The notes: generated from the sequence alone by a model not told the origin. A stretch of 46,280 nucleotides of DNA from Echinostoma caproni (GCA_900618425.1 UZAN01041658.1:9926-56205), one strand, 5' to 3'. Positions 24,275-37,169 are shown, numbered from the stretch's first letter. A program made the numbers and translations.

Positions 24275-24309
24275 TCGGGGTTGGGGGTGGCGTGGGGGGG
24301 GGGGGGGGG
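24275..24309 (+). repeat. Second G-rich tract with 18-G homopolymer
   Basis: G runs of 4 and 5, a short mixed spacer and then 18 consecutive G (24292-24309) lie about 580 bases after the first G tract and on the same strand. The homopolymer length may be imprecise in the assembly. Confidence 0.85.
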
Positions 24310-25536
24310 AGCAAAAACATTGAGTCATTAATGTGATCTGGGCAAGTGTGAGCGAGTCGCAAAACAGCGGCGCCGAAGTGTGATTGCAGAAGTAGGAGTC
24401 AATTCGATGACACCGAAAGCGAACGATCAGCACTGCAATGTACTGCAGTCTGTTAAGCCAACAAGTCAACAGGTGCAGAAAGTAATAAATTAAACCTAAG
24501 TGGACTAAATAAGTTAATAACCTATCATTACAAAGGGAGAAAAATACGGAAAAAAACAGCAAACTTAGACAAATATCTTGGATGATTTGCGGTTGTTATC
24601 TGGGATCATTATAACTGAGCGGTTAATTAATGAAAATACGTGGATTATAAACTTACATCGCATCTATTTCAAGTGTTATGTAGCTTTTGCTAACACACGC
24701 CTGTCGTGGTGTTTCTTGCTGTCGGTGAAGAATTTCAGTAGTGACAGCGGTGTACTCAATTTCACGTTGATCCGCCCGGGAATCCCTTCTATGCCGAGTA
24801 ATACCAATCAAATCCAGTGCGATTGGGATCTTTCATCACAGTGCCCCGGGTGTTTTATAGAGTTGTTCGCAGCACCCCTTGGATTCCTCTGGTAAATTGA
24901 TAACCGGATATCCTGATTAAGTACTAATACCCTTGAGCCGCACCTTGAGATGTGGTCAATACATTCACATATGGTGTTTAGGGACATATTTATCACTTTA
25001 AATAACAAATACAAGCAGTAGGAAGGCAGAACAGTATGGAGAGGTTGGGTGTCCGATACACCCAAAACACAGACCACTCGACCTAAATAAACCTCAAAAA
25101 ATTAGTTTAATAGTGTGTAGTAGTATTGGTCAGCATCGCATCGTTTGAATCCCCAGCTGTATGTGTATTTTCGTACACTTAGGGCGACTTCAGCAGGGCT
25201 TCAGAAATGGATGGTACAGTTGTTGAATAAACCAAATCACCCATATTACTGGCAAAGTAAAAATGTTTGCAACCGCTGATCTGTTCATTTGCCATGTTGT
25301 CTTGAAAATAAGTTTTGTATACATAGCTTTCACGAACACGTCAGGTAAGGCAGTGCATTACTTGGCATTTGCTCTTTTATAATATGCAATGCTGTTTTTC
25401 AAATTTTATTCGAATTTATTATGGATGAAAACAACAATCGTCAATTGTCAGCATTTGGCAAATATACGTAATTACCTCAACCAATTACGGAAACTGAATA
25501 GGAACTGGGCGTTGATGGATGAGAGGGGATAAATAA

Positions 25537-25552
25537 ACAACAACAACAACAA
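25537..25552 (+). repeat. Short (AAC)n microsatellite
   Basis: Five CAA/AAC units. Other short simple repeats of this kind are (GAAT)4 at 16054-16070, (CA)n at 30718-30732 and (AAT)n around 29140-29152. Confidence 0.85.
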
Positions 25553-28500
25553 TTACAGCTCATGGCGTAAACATCTTTTCTAAATCCCAGGGGCCATGGT
25601 GATAGAAAGCATAAGGGGAATGCGCATTCGATGGAACTCTTGTGCAAACAGTTGTACGAAATTACGCCATACCTTTTGCAGTTCAATTAGTTGCAGTCCG
25701 ATAAAGTGGGCGGTTCAGGAAAAATCAATGACTCCTTTTCATCACTTCAATTCACCTGAAGTTTCACTTTACGAACCGAAAGTGCGAGTTTTCAATCCTG
25801 TACAAATGTATGCACTGAGGAATCATCGATTCACAAACAAATGAATTCTATCGTACAAAGTAAAGGAAAACTCTAATTCAGATTGATTCTTTAAAACAAA
25901 TGGGAACTGACGTAGAATTAAACAAAATGAGAACAAGATGTGGGGTGAAAATGCTCCTGTAGACAAATGTATCGGGGAGTGCCAATTCCCAGAGTGTTTG
26001 TTGGGGTGAAGGTCAAAACCGCGTCAATCATTTTGTGCTGCTAGCACCATTCTTCAACGCAGATTATTCTGTCAATAAACCTATTCCAAGCACCGACTGT
26101 TTGAAAAAGGGTCAATCATAAAGTTTTTCAAGATACTATGAGGTGGACAGGATCCGTAAGGGAACGTAGTTTCTGTGAAAACTTACTTTCAATTAGTACG
26201 TAGCAAGAAAATGATAAGAAATGGCCTTCAGTCATCATCGTCGCACAACGCAGTACACTGAAGAGAAATTCACTAATCACTGTTAAACTCACAATACGTT
26301 CAATGCAAGTGAGAATGTACAAAGCGGAAAGGATTTGGGTCTATTTTTAGGGACGGGAAAAGAAAGCGCATAGTCCAACTACGCAAACACACTATTTCAA
26401 GCATTCTGGACTGATAAGAAGTGACAGCAAATTGTCACTGCCATCAGTTTGCCACCATAACCTCGGAGTATGTAACCATCAAATTGCTGAGTCTTTTGGA
26501 CGTCAGCCCGGAAGACGAGATATACCTGCTCTACCTAATAGTTTTGTGCGTTTCCTCATGCTTCGTCTCTATGTCAACGGCTGGCCTCCACGTGGCTTTC
26601 TGCAGTCTACAGCGGCCATTGTAACTCAGCTACGGTGGGGTAGGCGACCGTTAGACATACGCAAAAATGTTCTAACCGACGGATACTGTTAATCTGAATT
26701 CGATGCGATAACGAGCTCGTGTTGGATGTATTCCTAAATACCAGAAGATTTACTCCTAGGTTCGTAACCCTCTCGCTCCACCCAACCTCGGTTAGACTAC
26801 GTAAGTATCGATTATCGAAAACCACTGAGCGACAGATGTCTTCTATCCGCCAATCCAAGAACTCTCGACTCTAAAGCAGGACTGATAATACAGTGGTGCA
26901 GTGTACGCGACTTTTCAACATTAGTGAAATGTCGCGTCTTCGCCACAGGTGTTTAGTGTTGTGTACGTTGATCGAGCCTTGGAACTGCGGGCGGTTAGCT
27001 CCTTTGGTGCGCTACCGTCGTTGGTCACACAGCAGTGAACTTCAATTAATTCCTAACCGTCTACTTTCATGACAGGACTCGACGACACCCAGTCTCGCAA
27101 CATCACTTTGCACTTAGAAGGTACAAGGCGCATGCCGAACGGAACAACTGAACTTGCTATTCTATGAAGTGCGCTTTGTGCATTCTCAATTTGCAGATTC
27201 GACTTTCTAGAGTGCTCTCTGTGCTTTTATTGAGCAACATCAAACATGAGAACCGATAAGCGCGGGGATGAGGTTATCTGAAAAATGTCGCGTGTACGTC
27301 TCCAAAGATCATGCATTAGTGTCTTTTCATGTTACTCTGTTTATTCCTCCTCACAATTTTCTAGGTATCCTTGATTGGTCAAGAATCTCTTTCCTGAGGT
27401 TTAGTGATGCGTTCATTTTCCGTCAATCACAGCTCAGAAAAAAGTTCAAACTTCGTTTAGATATGCTTACATCAGTACATATATGGTATATGATGCTAGA
27501 ACTGCAATGATTTGAATGGTAGCCAGATAGCGTCCGAGACTTGTGATATCTGGTTGCAATGAATCTGTTAGTAGATCAGCAATATATATTGGACTAAAAA
27601 GGTGGATATCTTCTTAAGCGATGTACATCAAAGGTGTCATTCAGATGGGAATGAATCACCGCTCGTCTAAAAGTGGTCGTACGGACGTTTAGGTTCGTGA
27701 CAATCGCGGGTCGTGTGTGTACTGCGGGAGCCACTTTAAATGAGATTTCCTGCCATGAGTCATGCAAATCTGTTTGCCCACATCGCAAGCTCGATCGCCT
27801 ACTCCGTTGAGCCAGTTTACCTGTCAACCAAAGGGTGCAACAGTGGTGGCACCAGAAGCACCTATTAAGGTTGGATGGTGAGTTAGAACAATCGCATAAA
27901 TCACCATACTGAAGAGGCCTGGCGACACCGTCCAACGGCTGGGTGTATAGACATATTAGGCCGAGGTAATGCGAACGTCGTCAGGTCGAACACATGCGGC
28001 AAAGCTTGTCAGAAAACCTCGAAAACGCATACATGACAAAATAACCGACTGATTTATCATCGTTTGGAATAAGATGAAATATAATTACATTTGTACGCTA
28101 TAGAGAACGAGCGAAGGAATGAAGCCAAACGAGCAACAGTTGTTTCCTTCATCTTAATCTTAAAGTAATCACTCGCCGTTCAAGGTCATGTCCCGTCCAC
28201 TTTGAAAAGACATCTACTCTTTGATATCATGAAGTCAACATACTGGAAAGGGCTTGGTTTAACCAGTATGAATCAGTATTCCCCCCATGGCACAAAAGGT
28301 TTTACCAGGATGAGGTGCGCCGCTAGACATTTTGGTAGGCAGTCGAAGATGAACCATGAGACATGATTAATGGCTTGAGTGAAGGGAGAAATGTCCCAAG
28401 GATTAAATGCCGAATATGACGCACATACAAGGATACAAGCAGTTTGCGCCACCAAAAGAACCGGTCCACTACAATATATGCAAATCAAAGAAAGGCTACA

Positions 28501-31212
28501 GGATACAATGGCATGATTGAATATAAGTTTAATAGGATTTAACTTGACTGTGTCGAATCAGCGAAAAAAGAGTTGCTTGCGTTCATCAATAAAAGACATC
28601 ATATTGAAGTGAACAGTGTTTTTAAGGTCAGCTACCTAGAAACATAAGATTATCTGTACATATTAATAAAAGTAATGGTCGCAATTGAAAGGAGAATAAG
28701 CAAATTGTATCTGGCGAAAACTAATTCACCATTAACCTGTGCTAATTTTATATATCGTTTGCAACCGAATGTTACTCTGTTAGATACCAAATCACAGGTA
28801 CCGTTCACTAGTGCTTACCTGATCATATGCCGTCAATTATTCGCTCCAATAAAGCGCTCGCTTAGTTCCCGTTACAGCCACATCTTAGACTAGTTTGTAA
28901 CGGTATCTGGGTGTGCGGAGCATGCACGAAGTTGACGGTGAGACTAAACAATCTACATTCGCGACAAGACCACCAATAAGTCTGGTGATACAGATTAATG
29001 TCACACCCAACGGAAATTAGGACAACGAGTTTTGCCAGCGAAGATCTGCAGTCGAGTTTTTCAGAAGGAATAATGGTATCCGCTCTCAGACGATCGGTTG
29101 GAGCATTAAAAGAACTTCCATCATAAAGATGAGTAAAAAATAATAATAATAAATAACTGTTCCAGTGATTATGTTGTCCCTGCTCTCTTTCCAGAGATGA
29201 ATCCATATTTTATCTTCGAAGGACGGTATTAGAAGTGATAATTTTTGTATTGCTACCGAAGGTCAGTGGGGGAAGAACCGCGCAGGTGTCTCTCATACCT
29301 AACCGGCCCCGCGAACGTGCTTGGTATGATTTGAATACAACAAAAGTGAAATCTGTCACCAGACTCATGCTACTACGTCAACCGGTCCAACCTGAAATGT
29401 AGGCGTATGGAGGATCTCACAATGTTTCATTGCAGGTGGCTGGTATCGAAAGTCTCAATGGGCAGCTGCCAGTAGCAGCTTCCCACACTTTCGATTTGCA
29501 CACCATAGATAAAACTGCGGATATTTGGGAACATGAGACACATGACTGATCGTCGTAACAATTGCTAAATAACCGCATTCATGTACATATCTCATCCATA
29601 TATGTCCCAAGCGAGAGAGAGCTGTATTTACTGGTGGATTGTATCCATTTCCCCACCTCTCCAACTGACCGACAACTGCGTATGCATCTGGTCGTCAACG
29701 GATTCTTCCATCTGACTGTCAATCGCTTACACAAAAAATGGTGACTAACAGCTGTCCGTTGTCGTCGAACATTCATGTAGATTGTAGTACACACAGCTGG
29801 ATATTCTGTTCAATGTTGTCACATTTTAAAATCAAGTTTCATTGGGAGCATCTGCATTCGCCCACAAAAGGATTGGCACTGTATCCCCTGCGTGCATACA
29901 TATCACAATGGTAACTGATGATTGACAGGGGTAGGTTGCACCTACTTTGATTCTATGCACCTGGTCATTTGGAAGTCGGTGACCAAAGACACCTGGTTTC
30001 TGAAATAGAGAAAAATAAAATGTCAAATGATGTTACGTGGACTGGACGAAGTTTATCCGTGACTAATGGAATTGCATTACTACTCTACACTTGTCTGTAT
30101 GCCAATTAAATTTATTGACTGCGCAGGGGAAATCACCACATCCATCCCCTTGCTCCACATACGATTAGTTTGCAAGATCATCCTGATGCTTGTTTTGATC
30201 ATGCTGGTGCTGCTTCATGTCCACCTTGCACTATTATCACTGATTGGTAGATTTGCCGAAACCTGCTTTCATATCTACTGGAGAATAATTTGTGCATATT
30301 CAAAACATAGTGGACAAATGTAATCAGTCAAACCGGGAAACAGGAAAGGTTTACCTCAATGGTTAATGAACTTTATGTCATTAATTTGTGACATGAAACG
30401 GCCTGTGGCGGGGTATGGTTTGACAATGTGACGTTCGAGTACGGAACGCGTGGACAAACACAAATCGAAGTAATCATTTTGTCCTAGTGCGACGCACACC
30501 GAACCATTGGGGACAGAATTAACGTTACCATTCTCCCGGATGGAATTAGTCCCCAGTGTGAGGGAATGTAGCTTGATTTGTAACAGACGAGAATCAATTG
30601 TGTAATACGCTGAGGGTTTCAAATGTGCATTCAAAACGTCTGTCTTCTGTCCTATTATCCAACTTAGGCTTAGGAGATTTGATTATCGTTATTTTCCATT
30701 GGCTAGCACACAACCACATACACACACACACAAGGCACTGACCGCTGGTCAGACGAAGTGATTGATACCAGACGCATTACATACCGGTAGTCGGTCGTAA
30801 ACAGAGCAAGATGAATTACCCCTTCGATTCACCTACACAGCCACTGGTCTATGGGAATTATCAAGATTCGTATTTCGAACTGTCTGACCTGAGTGTGGGT
30901 CAACAGAGAAGGTCAACTTCGTATTCGATGGAACATGGTAGGAAGCAATCAATCCACTCCATAATTCATCTGCTTTATCAGATCATCACACTTATTTTTT
31001 GGGCGAACCATATTAGGACATAGAAAATCAGTGTGAAACAATTCATTTTTACTTCGGTTGATCAACTACCATCCAAGTGGAGTGACCTATGCATAGTTCC
31101 TCATTAAACAATCTAATATGGCGCTATTGCTATATTGCTACCACCGCGCGCCCCCTGAACTGCCGCGCTAAAATTTCTCGCCACCGTTGCGTTCTGGAAT
31201 AGATCTACCCAA

Positions 31213-31836
31213 TTGCTAATTATGAGTGCTTTAACCATATACACAAAAGAATTCATGTTAGAAATTAAGGATGTTGTTATGAAAAACCATACTGCCATGT
31301 TTGGAGTGCCAGTCGTTAGTCAAAGGCACAAGTACCGCAAACGCGGAAAACTCACTCGTGCCGGTCGGCAAACTGCTCTTGGTCATGATTCTGCTCCCAA
31401 CAAGATAACTTTACCGACCATTGAGAGTAACAATGTCTATTCTGTGTTTGGGAAGCTTCCGGATGTATCCTACCTGCTCCAGCNCTCCAGCGAAAGGAAT
31501 TTCGCACGTCGCGTCTTGTGTCTTCAAGAGTCATGGCTCAGTGATGATGTGGATGATTCTGTGGTCCAACTGGATAATTTCGTCTGCTTCAGACAGGATA
31601 GATAACGTTGTAGGAACAATTTGGGACGCGATCTGATTACCTACATGAATTCCAAATGGTGCGGCAAGTCCGAAGTACTTTTTAAGTATTCACAAAATGG
31701 CATTGGTTGCTTGACTGTCGTCTATCACTCCAAATTCTCCCGTTTTCCTTTTATCGCCATCACTAATTTATACAGTGCACCCTATTATAGGTTATCAGAC
31801 ATTGACGCATTTTATGATCGTTTCCTACCGGTTATT
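31213..31836 (+). pseudogene. LINE ORF2 N-terminus with endonuclease (EEP) domain
   Basis: This is the apurinic-like endonuclease part of the retroelement, which would nick target DNA. The frame opens with an arginine/lysine-rich stretch (SQRHKYRKRGK, about residue 36 onward). It then shows LCLQESWLSDD (about residues 97-107), the counterpart of the metal-binding QETW/QESWL motif. An in-frame TAA follows the FVCFRQDR sequence (stop at about 31603-31605). The same frame continues past it with LITYMNSKW and NGIGCLTVVYH, then ATY-type FPFIAITNLYSAPYY, in the place of the beta-strand leading to YRPP. The sequence then runs into the N gap. An N at 31484 leaves one residue undetermined. The TTG at 31213 is only the first start-like codon after open frame and is not a believable initiator. 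Confidence 0.75.
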
Positions 31837-32494
31837 NNNNNNNNNNNNNNNNNNNNNNNNNNNNNNNNNNNNNNNNNNNNNNNNNNNNNNNNNNNNNNNN
31901 NNNNNNNNNNNNNNNNNNNNNNNNNNNNNNNNNNNNNNNNNNNNNNNNNNNNNNNNNNNNNNNNNNNNNNNNNNNNNNNNNNNNNNNNNNNNNNNNNNNN
32001 NNNNNNNNNNNNNNNNNNNNNNNNNNNNNNNNNNNNNNNNNNNNNNNNNNNNNNNNNNNNNNNNNNNNNNNNNNNNNNNNNNNNNNNNNNNNNNNNNNNN
32101 NNNNNNNNNNNNNNNNNNNNNNNNNNNNNNNNNNNNNNNNNNNNNNNNNNNNNNNNNNNNNNNNNNNNNNNNNNNNNNNNNNNNNNNNNNNNNNNNNNNN
32201 NNNNNNNNNNNNNNNNNNNNNNNNNNNNNNNNNNNNNNNNNNNNNNNNNNNNNNNNNNNNNNNNNNNNNNNNNNNNNNNNNNNNNNNNNNNNNNNNNNNN
32301 NNNNNNNNNNNNNNNNNNNNNNNNNNNNNNNNNNNNNNNNNNNNNNNNNNNNNNNNNNNNNNNNNNNNNNNNNNNNNNNNNNNNNNNNNNNNNNNNNNNN
32401 NNNNNNNNNNNNNNNNNNNNNNNNNNNNNNNNNNNNNNNNNNNNNNNNNNNNNNNNNNNNNNNNNNNNNNNNNNNNNNNNNNNNNNNNNNNNNN
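31837..32494. other. Assembly gap (658 Ns) inside the LINE
   Basis: The gap falls between the endonuclease and the remaining reverse transcriptase of the LINE. Repeats often break assemblies at such points. Apparent long frames across it are artefacts. Confidence 0.99.
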
Positions 32495-32702
32495 TGAGAT
32501 TTTTCCCCAGACAATATTGCCTTTCTTAGAGAGTCTCTTAATTGCCGATTGTTTTCCTTTAAACACAACCTGCTATCTAACAGAAGTACTAAACTGTGTG
32601 TTTTGACATATGCTGTCCTGTGATAACTTTGTTCTTTCAACATGGCAGAATATCAACACCTTTTCTTAAACTTCGCTGCAGTGAAAAGGAACATGTATTT
32701 AA

Positions 32703-33574
32703 ATGTGGCAGGAGGGCCTAAATACAACGACTATCTTTGCTGATCAAGAATGCAATAAGACGGTTGGACGCCCTTTATGCAAGTCAGTTTTGGGGACGAG
32801 GAACTGTAAATCTATGTGGCGTGGTGACTCGGTGCCCCGTTCTCTTTTACTTAACAAGCTCCAATCGTTTGGCTACCCCACTTCTCTTCCTGAATGGCTT
32901 GCTGAATACTTTCCGCAAATATATCAGTATGTTAAATTGGGAAGAAGACGGTCAAGCCACCCATTAGTTTGGGTGTAATTCAAGGTGCTGTCCTATCATC
33001 CTATCTTTTTGAGACTTATGTCAGTGGCTTACCTATTACTATCCCTATACGACCTTTTAAGTTTGCTGATGATATCTCCATTTCTGTCCCCGTATCTAAC
33101 CAATCAGAACTGGCTGAATATAACATAAAGTTATCCCATGTTGTTTCGTATTCCTCTTCATCCGGTCTTCACCTTAATCCCGAAAAATGCCTTGAATGTA
33201 TTTTTACTCTATTCCATCTCCCATCTCCCTCCGATAATGTACAGATTCAAAGAAACCCGATGAGTAGAGTCAGCCAAGTGAAGTACTTAGGTATCACACT
33301 TGAAAGTAACCTTTGCTGGTCCTTACATACCCATACCGTTGCTCGCAATTTGAAAGTTCTCACTTTTCAGCTAAGAAGACTGCGCCACTTCTGTTCTAGT
33401 TTGTCGGTGATGGACACTTTTGTTCAACAATGTGTTCTCCCTATGACCCTTCACTGCTCCCTCGTGATTTTCCCTGGTTTGCTGAAGGCTGACCTGAAGT
33501 TGCTGAGGCGTGGCCTCTTAAGGATCAGTTGTCTTCCAAATTCCTTGATCTGTTCTCATTGGCAAGACGTGTAA
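32703..33574 (+). pseudogene. LINE ORF2 reverse transcriptase (internally deleted relic)
   Basis: The first frame (to 32978) contains RRLDALYASQFWG-like linker sequence in a neighbouring frame and then DSVPRSLLLNKLQSFGYPTS and PEWLAEYF, the block that follows the AFDSVPR motif. After a one-base frameshift near 32945 the frame continues to 33574 with SLGVIQGAVLSSYLF, the catalytic box FKFADDISI (around residue 32 of this segment, intact FADD), SSGLHLNPEKC, VKYLGITL and QLRRLRHF. It finishes with a FPGLLKADLKLLRRGL block. The linker joins almost directly to DSVPR, so the fingers region with the first RT motifs is missing. That is a deletion in the element and not part of the N gap. The 201-codon open stretch is longer than chance would normally give. 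It stops at 33572-33574. Confidence 0.85.
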
Positions 33575-33593
33575 TTCCCATATTAACCAGTGC

Positions 33594-33807
33594 TTGAAAT
33601 TTACTGACAATATCTTATGTGATTGCACTCATCCTTTATACATTGACCTGTGTACAAGCAAATCCTACCCACCCCACCCGTTTCAAGTGCAAACTTATCT
33701 CGTCTCGTATAGTTGCATACGGAAACTCAATGATATCCTATCTTCCCCGGATACTGACCGACAAGGAAAGTGTTCGTCCTGAGCTTTCTAATGCACTTAG
33801 TAATTAA
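33594..33807 (+). pseudogene. LINE ORF2 C-terminal tail (two frames)
   Basis: After the stop at 33574 the retroelement protein continues in shifted frames: KFTDNILCDCTHPLY in one, then FKCKLISSRIVAYGNSMISY and LPRILTDKESV in another, ending SNALSN before a TAA at about 33805-33807. The HPLY...SRIVAY...PRILTDK order resembles the tail of fluke CR1-like polyproteins as I remember them, so this is probably the native C-terminus. The 3' UTR and CAATA tail follow within 130 bases. Confidence 0.65.
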
Positions 33808-33907
33808 CTCATTTTTGTACGTTTTACGTCCCACTTTTTCACATATCTTTTTTTACCAGAAGTGGTCTATTTTTGGCTGAAAGCTTGTATATAACTCGCT
33901 AAAGCCT

Positions 33908-33928
33908 CAATACAATACAATACAATAT
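33908..33928 (+). repeat. CAATA-repeat tail of the LINE
   Basis: Three to four copies of a CAATA pentamer end in ATATATAT. It lies about 100 bases after the inferred ORF2 stop, where a CR1-type microsatellite 3' end is expected. Confidence 0.8.
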
Positions 33929-36657
33929 ATATCTAACGATCGATGACTTTCATTTCTTGTTTCAAAGCACAATACATGCGGAATCAGCAAGCAGTAAAAC
34001 TCTCAAGTGTTTACAGAAAAAGATTGGCTTGATGAAAGATGCACCGGTTTCGGTCCTAACACTCATGACTACCACCATGCGATTCAAATAGTATGGATAA
34101 AGATTGAGAGGAAAAGTTGGTTCGGTTGGACAGGCTGTTCCTCTATCTGTTAGATTTCACGGCTCATCTTGTGTGACCAGTCCCTGGATCTCGGTGACTC
34201 CTCGAACTTTCATTTCCCTAGTGGCATGTTCCAGGTTGCCACAAGCAGAATTAGACCTTCAAGCTGTTCTTACAATACTCATTTGTTGCTTTTCTTTTCT
34301 CTCAACAATTCATTTGCAACATATTTATTCGCCTGAACGATTGATCTCTATTTGCGCAAACTCTGTAACATGATTAACATCTCACTAATAAATGACGGAC
34401 TACATCCCATTGCTGTAGTATCTTTTTTGTTCTGCAAACGATCTACACATTTTGTTCTTAGCTTCATCGGCATTTAGGCAAATAAGCAATGTTCTTGCCG
34501 ATCCCGGGCATTATCACTGCATCAACGAATTGCGATAGACACGATCAGATTCGGATTGTTCAAGTCTGTCAGTTTTGAAGCACGTGACTTTGACAGCTGG
34601 TCTTTTGTATCGCGTAGGCCATATCTACTTCATTGGAAACGGATTCCTGATTGGCATAAATCCGATCACAATATCCGTGTTCATCAGTCTGAACAATGAA
34701 ATGTTTACTTGTCATATCTCTCGATGCCCGCGATCCCACCAGCACAAGACCTCGAAACGTCAGGGTTGCAATGTTCACAAGGGTAGCAACCAAATTGGGA
34801 ACAAACATGTATCGAATCGAGCAAGGCTGTCTGCTCAATTGTTCCAAATAAAACCACCGTGTCTGCTCTACAATCATTGACATATACACATGACCCATCA
34901 GGTCAACTGTACCGAAATGGTGTGGTCTCTCCCAGCACAAACACACAAACATTACAGCATAAACGATAAATTTGACCAAACCAGGTGAATATTGTCAAAA
35001 GGGGAACTTCATCGGGTTTCCGTCGAAACGAATTCTGTCGTCACGCGCCAAACTTTGACCCTTCCACATGGTATGATAAAACACGATATGGTAAACAACC
35101 AGCAGCAATATATTGTAACTGAATCAAACTTTCTGAGCACTTTGTTCTTCCCACACACCATCAGTGAAAATACTTGAGTTCATCATACAATAACATGCAT
35201 TACAAATAAAAACGAAATCCCTGTGGGAACTATGAACACTTCAAAGCGCCTCACTCGGCAGCATCCTCGACATGCAAGATACAGTTAGTCGGGTCAAAAT
35301 AAAGGACTGATGACTCCGCTTAGTCCATACACAACTTCAATGCACAAATCGTATTTAATCAAGTTAGTCCAATTAATGAAACTGGATAATTGCCACAAAT
35401 ACGCGCAGGCCAAATAAACTGTCGCCCACGACCACGACTTGTTTTCAGGACATCACGGTGCGACTATATTTTGCTTTTAAAGAACCAACACCCTGCATGG
35501 TAGGGCTCTCTGTGACTGATTTCGAATGACCCCGTTACAGATTACACTTGCAAACTTAGGAAACACTACACTCGAGTTCTATTCCAGTTGAAGCTCATTC
35601 ATCAGTCCGCCTGAGACCGGAACACCGGACATCTGACACGGAAAGTATGTGACTTAATCACACTGAAGCTGATCAGAAACAACTACTCAAGCAAGTGCAT
35701 ATTTCTGCAATGACAATCAGTTAGTTCATTTGGTTTGACAGCAACGAAGCAAGGGGACACATCGTATTTGTATGTTAAACCCAAACGTAAGTTGCCCACC
35801 AAATGGGCCCGTTTATAAGGGACTTGATCAACACACCTCATTAAATCTGATATACTTGTTCAACGCAAAGATTACCGAGATAAAAGAACAGTGCTTGTTA
35901 TTTTTTGGCTATGTCTTCTTTCGTTTTGGCAACCTGTGAGTTGAAATGGTGTATAAATCACTCTGATTCTTAGTCAGTTTATTCAATTGCCAGTTTAGAA
36001 AATGAATGACTAGCAAATCTGGAAGGGCAGTAGTTAGGAGCAAAAAAATTAAATTTCCGCAGTGCATTTCAGCTTACGTTTGCTGCTTCACATATGCTCC
36101 CTAACAGTGTGTACAAATATCCAAACACGCCGAATGTGTTGAACAAAAAGTATTAGTTCACTTGAAGTTCGGAGTGGATAGATGTACCAAACACCACGAC
36201 AATTTTCGCCAATGTTTCTTTTGAACCTCCAGCACAATCGTGACAACGTCAAGTCATAACGTGAGCTACGTCCAGTGGATGGTGAAACCAACATTGACTA
36301 TGAACAAAAAACATTTCGCCTGATTAACACCTCATCTTAAAATCAGACAGTAATCATTATTGAGGGCAGTCACTCCCGTTCATCGTCCTGTCAGATCACC
36401 TGTTGTCATGTTTTTTACGCCGATCGTGGTAGCTGGTGAGAACCGATTGTATATATAAGTTTTGTTGCTAGGTTATCGGGTCTGGTCACTATTGTCCATT
36501 TTATGACTGAATTAGACGACAAAAGACAGGCAGAAGTATCGTTTGGGTTTGGCCTCGACGCTGATATCCATGTGACCATGTATACGGTCAGTGACAAACC
36601 AGACAATAGGGCCACACACAATGATCGGGTCAGTTGACTAAAAGACCAAGCGACCCT
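33929..36657. other. No recognisable gene
   Basis: The longest frame here is minus 34569-34979 (136 codons, from a TTG), with a hydrophobic start and no recognised domain. I do not consider it supported. Confidence 0.45.
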
Positions 36658-36707
36658 GATTCGAACCTATGGTACACGTGAAAAACGACTGCATCCCAGA
36701 CATGCTA
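36658..36707 (-). promoter_or_regulatory. tRNA-like polymerase III promoter fragment (possible SINE)
   Basis: On the minus strand, TAGCATGTCTGG (A-box consensus except one position) is followed 28 bases later by GGTTCGAATC (B-box consensus). The spacing is at the short end for tRNA-type promoters. No cloverleaf is convincing. A lone B-box-like GTTCGAATC also occurs on the minus strand at 18939-18948 without a good A box. Confidence 0.35.
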
Positions 36708-37002
36708 GTTGCCAAGATCAGTATTCAGTGCAAACACTTGGCTCTGCTCCTGTCATGAATATGAGAACAGTCACTACTGGGCAGTTCGCTAGATAAATAA
36801 CTCAACAGGTGCTTGCTTTGCAGGGACCGACCAAACAGCAGTACCTATTGACACGAACGGTGTTCGCTCATTTAACTTTGTCCACAGTCTAAACAATTTG
36901 AACTAGCACCACAGATAGGTTGACGGACTAGCTGACCGACGGAAGGACCAACTGACCCAATCAAATATGGCTAGTTGAGACACGTCATACGGGGCAGCGA
37001 TG

Positions 37003-37169
37003 CAGCATGAACACCAACCATATACCGTGATGGCAGGTGACTTTGATGAGGCTGTGGGACAGTTTGATGGCACAGATCGTGATGTTCCGTGGGCTCTGAA
37101 TGGAGTGTCACGGTGAAGACAATTAGTCTCATAGATGATCTTGACAGAAGACACCTGATTTTCGTGTGA
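37003..37169 (+). pseudogene. RTE-like LINE endonuclease fragment (relic)
   Basis: The plus-strand reading YTVMAGDFDEAVGQFDGTDR (from about 37018) resembles the VVVAGDFNAQVG...ETER stretch of RTE/CR1 endonuclease domains, where the GDFN asparagine and aspartate bind metal. Here GDFN has become GDFD. After a stop at 37114-37116 a shifted frame reads ISLIDDLDRRHLIFV, similar to the RLLDLCSDHxLFLxNT block that follows. Only about 55 residues are recognisable. It lies 350 bases from the mariner relic and on the opposite strand. The match is short, so a chance resemblance is possible. Confidence 0.4.

Larger units (their letters stand above)
23386..31158. other. Long stretch without recognisable genes
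   Basis: Two G-rich tracts (23689-23713 and 24275-24309) and small microsatellites are the only clear features. Open frames of 80-114 codons, for example minus 27594-27935, minus 28862-29206 and minus 30356-30634, carry no motif I can name and are within chance length. Confidence 0.5.
31159..33928 (+). mobile_element. CR1-like LINE retrotransposon (decayed, with assembly gap)
   Basis: This is a non-LTR retrotransposon in the plus orientation with parts in the expected order: a basic N-terminal segment, endonuclease domain (31213-31836), assembly gap, partial reverse transcriptase (32703-33574), C-terminal tail (33594-33807), a short 3' UTR, and a simple-repeat 3' end of CAATA units (33908-33928). 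The reading frame shifts at least four times, and one nonsense codon interrupts the endonuclease. The left limit is the first in-frame stop upstream, so the true 5' end is unknown. At about 2.8 kb it is shorter than a full CR1-like element. A pentamer tail rather than poly(A) agrees with CR1-type elements, which end in short repeats. Confidence 0.85.

Noticed and set aside
30356..30682. Minus-strand frame of about 108 codons with good-looking composition
   Set aside because: It has no ATG start, no motif and no firm splice acceptor; a homology search is needed before calling an exon.
34569..34979. 136-codon minus-strand frame with a hydrophobic start
   Set aside because: It begins at TTG, shows no known motif, and frames of this length are expected by chance in 46 kb read in six frames.
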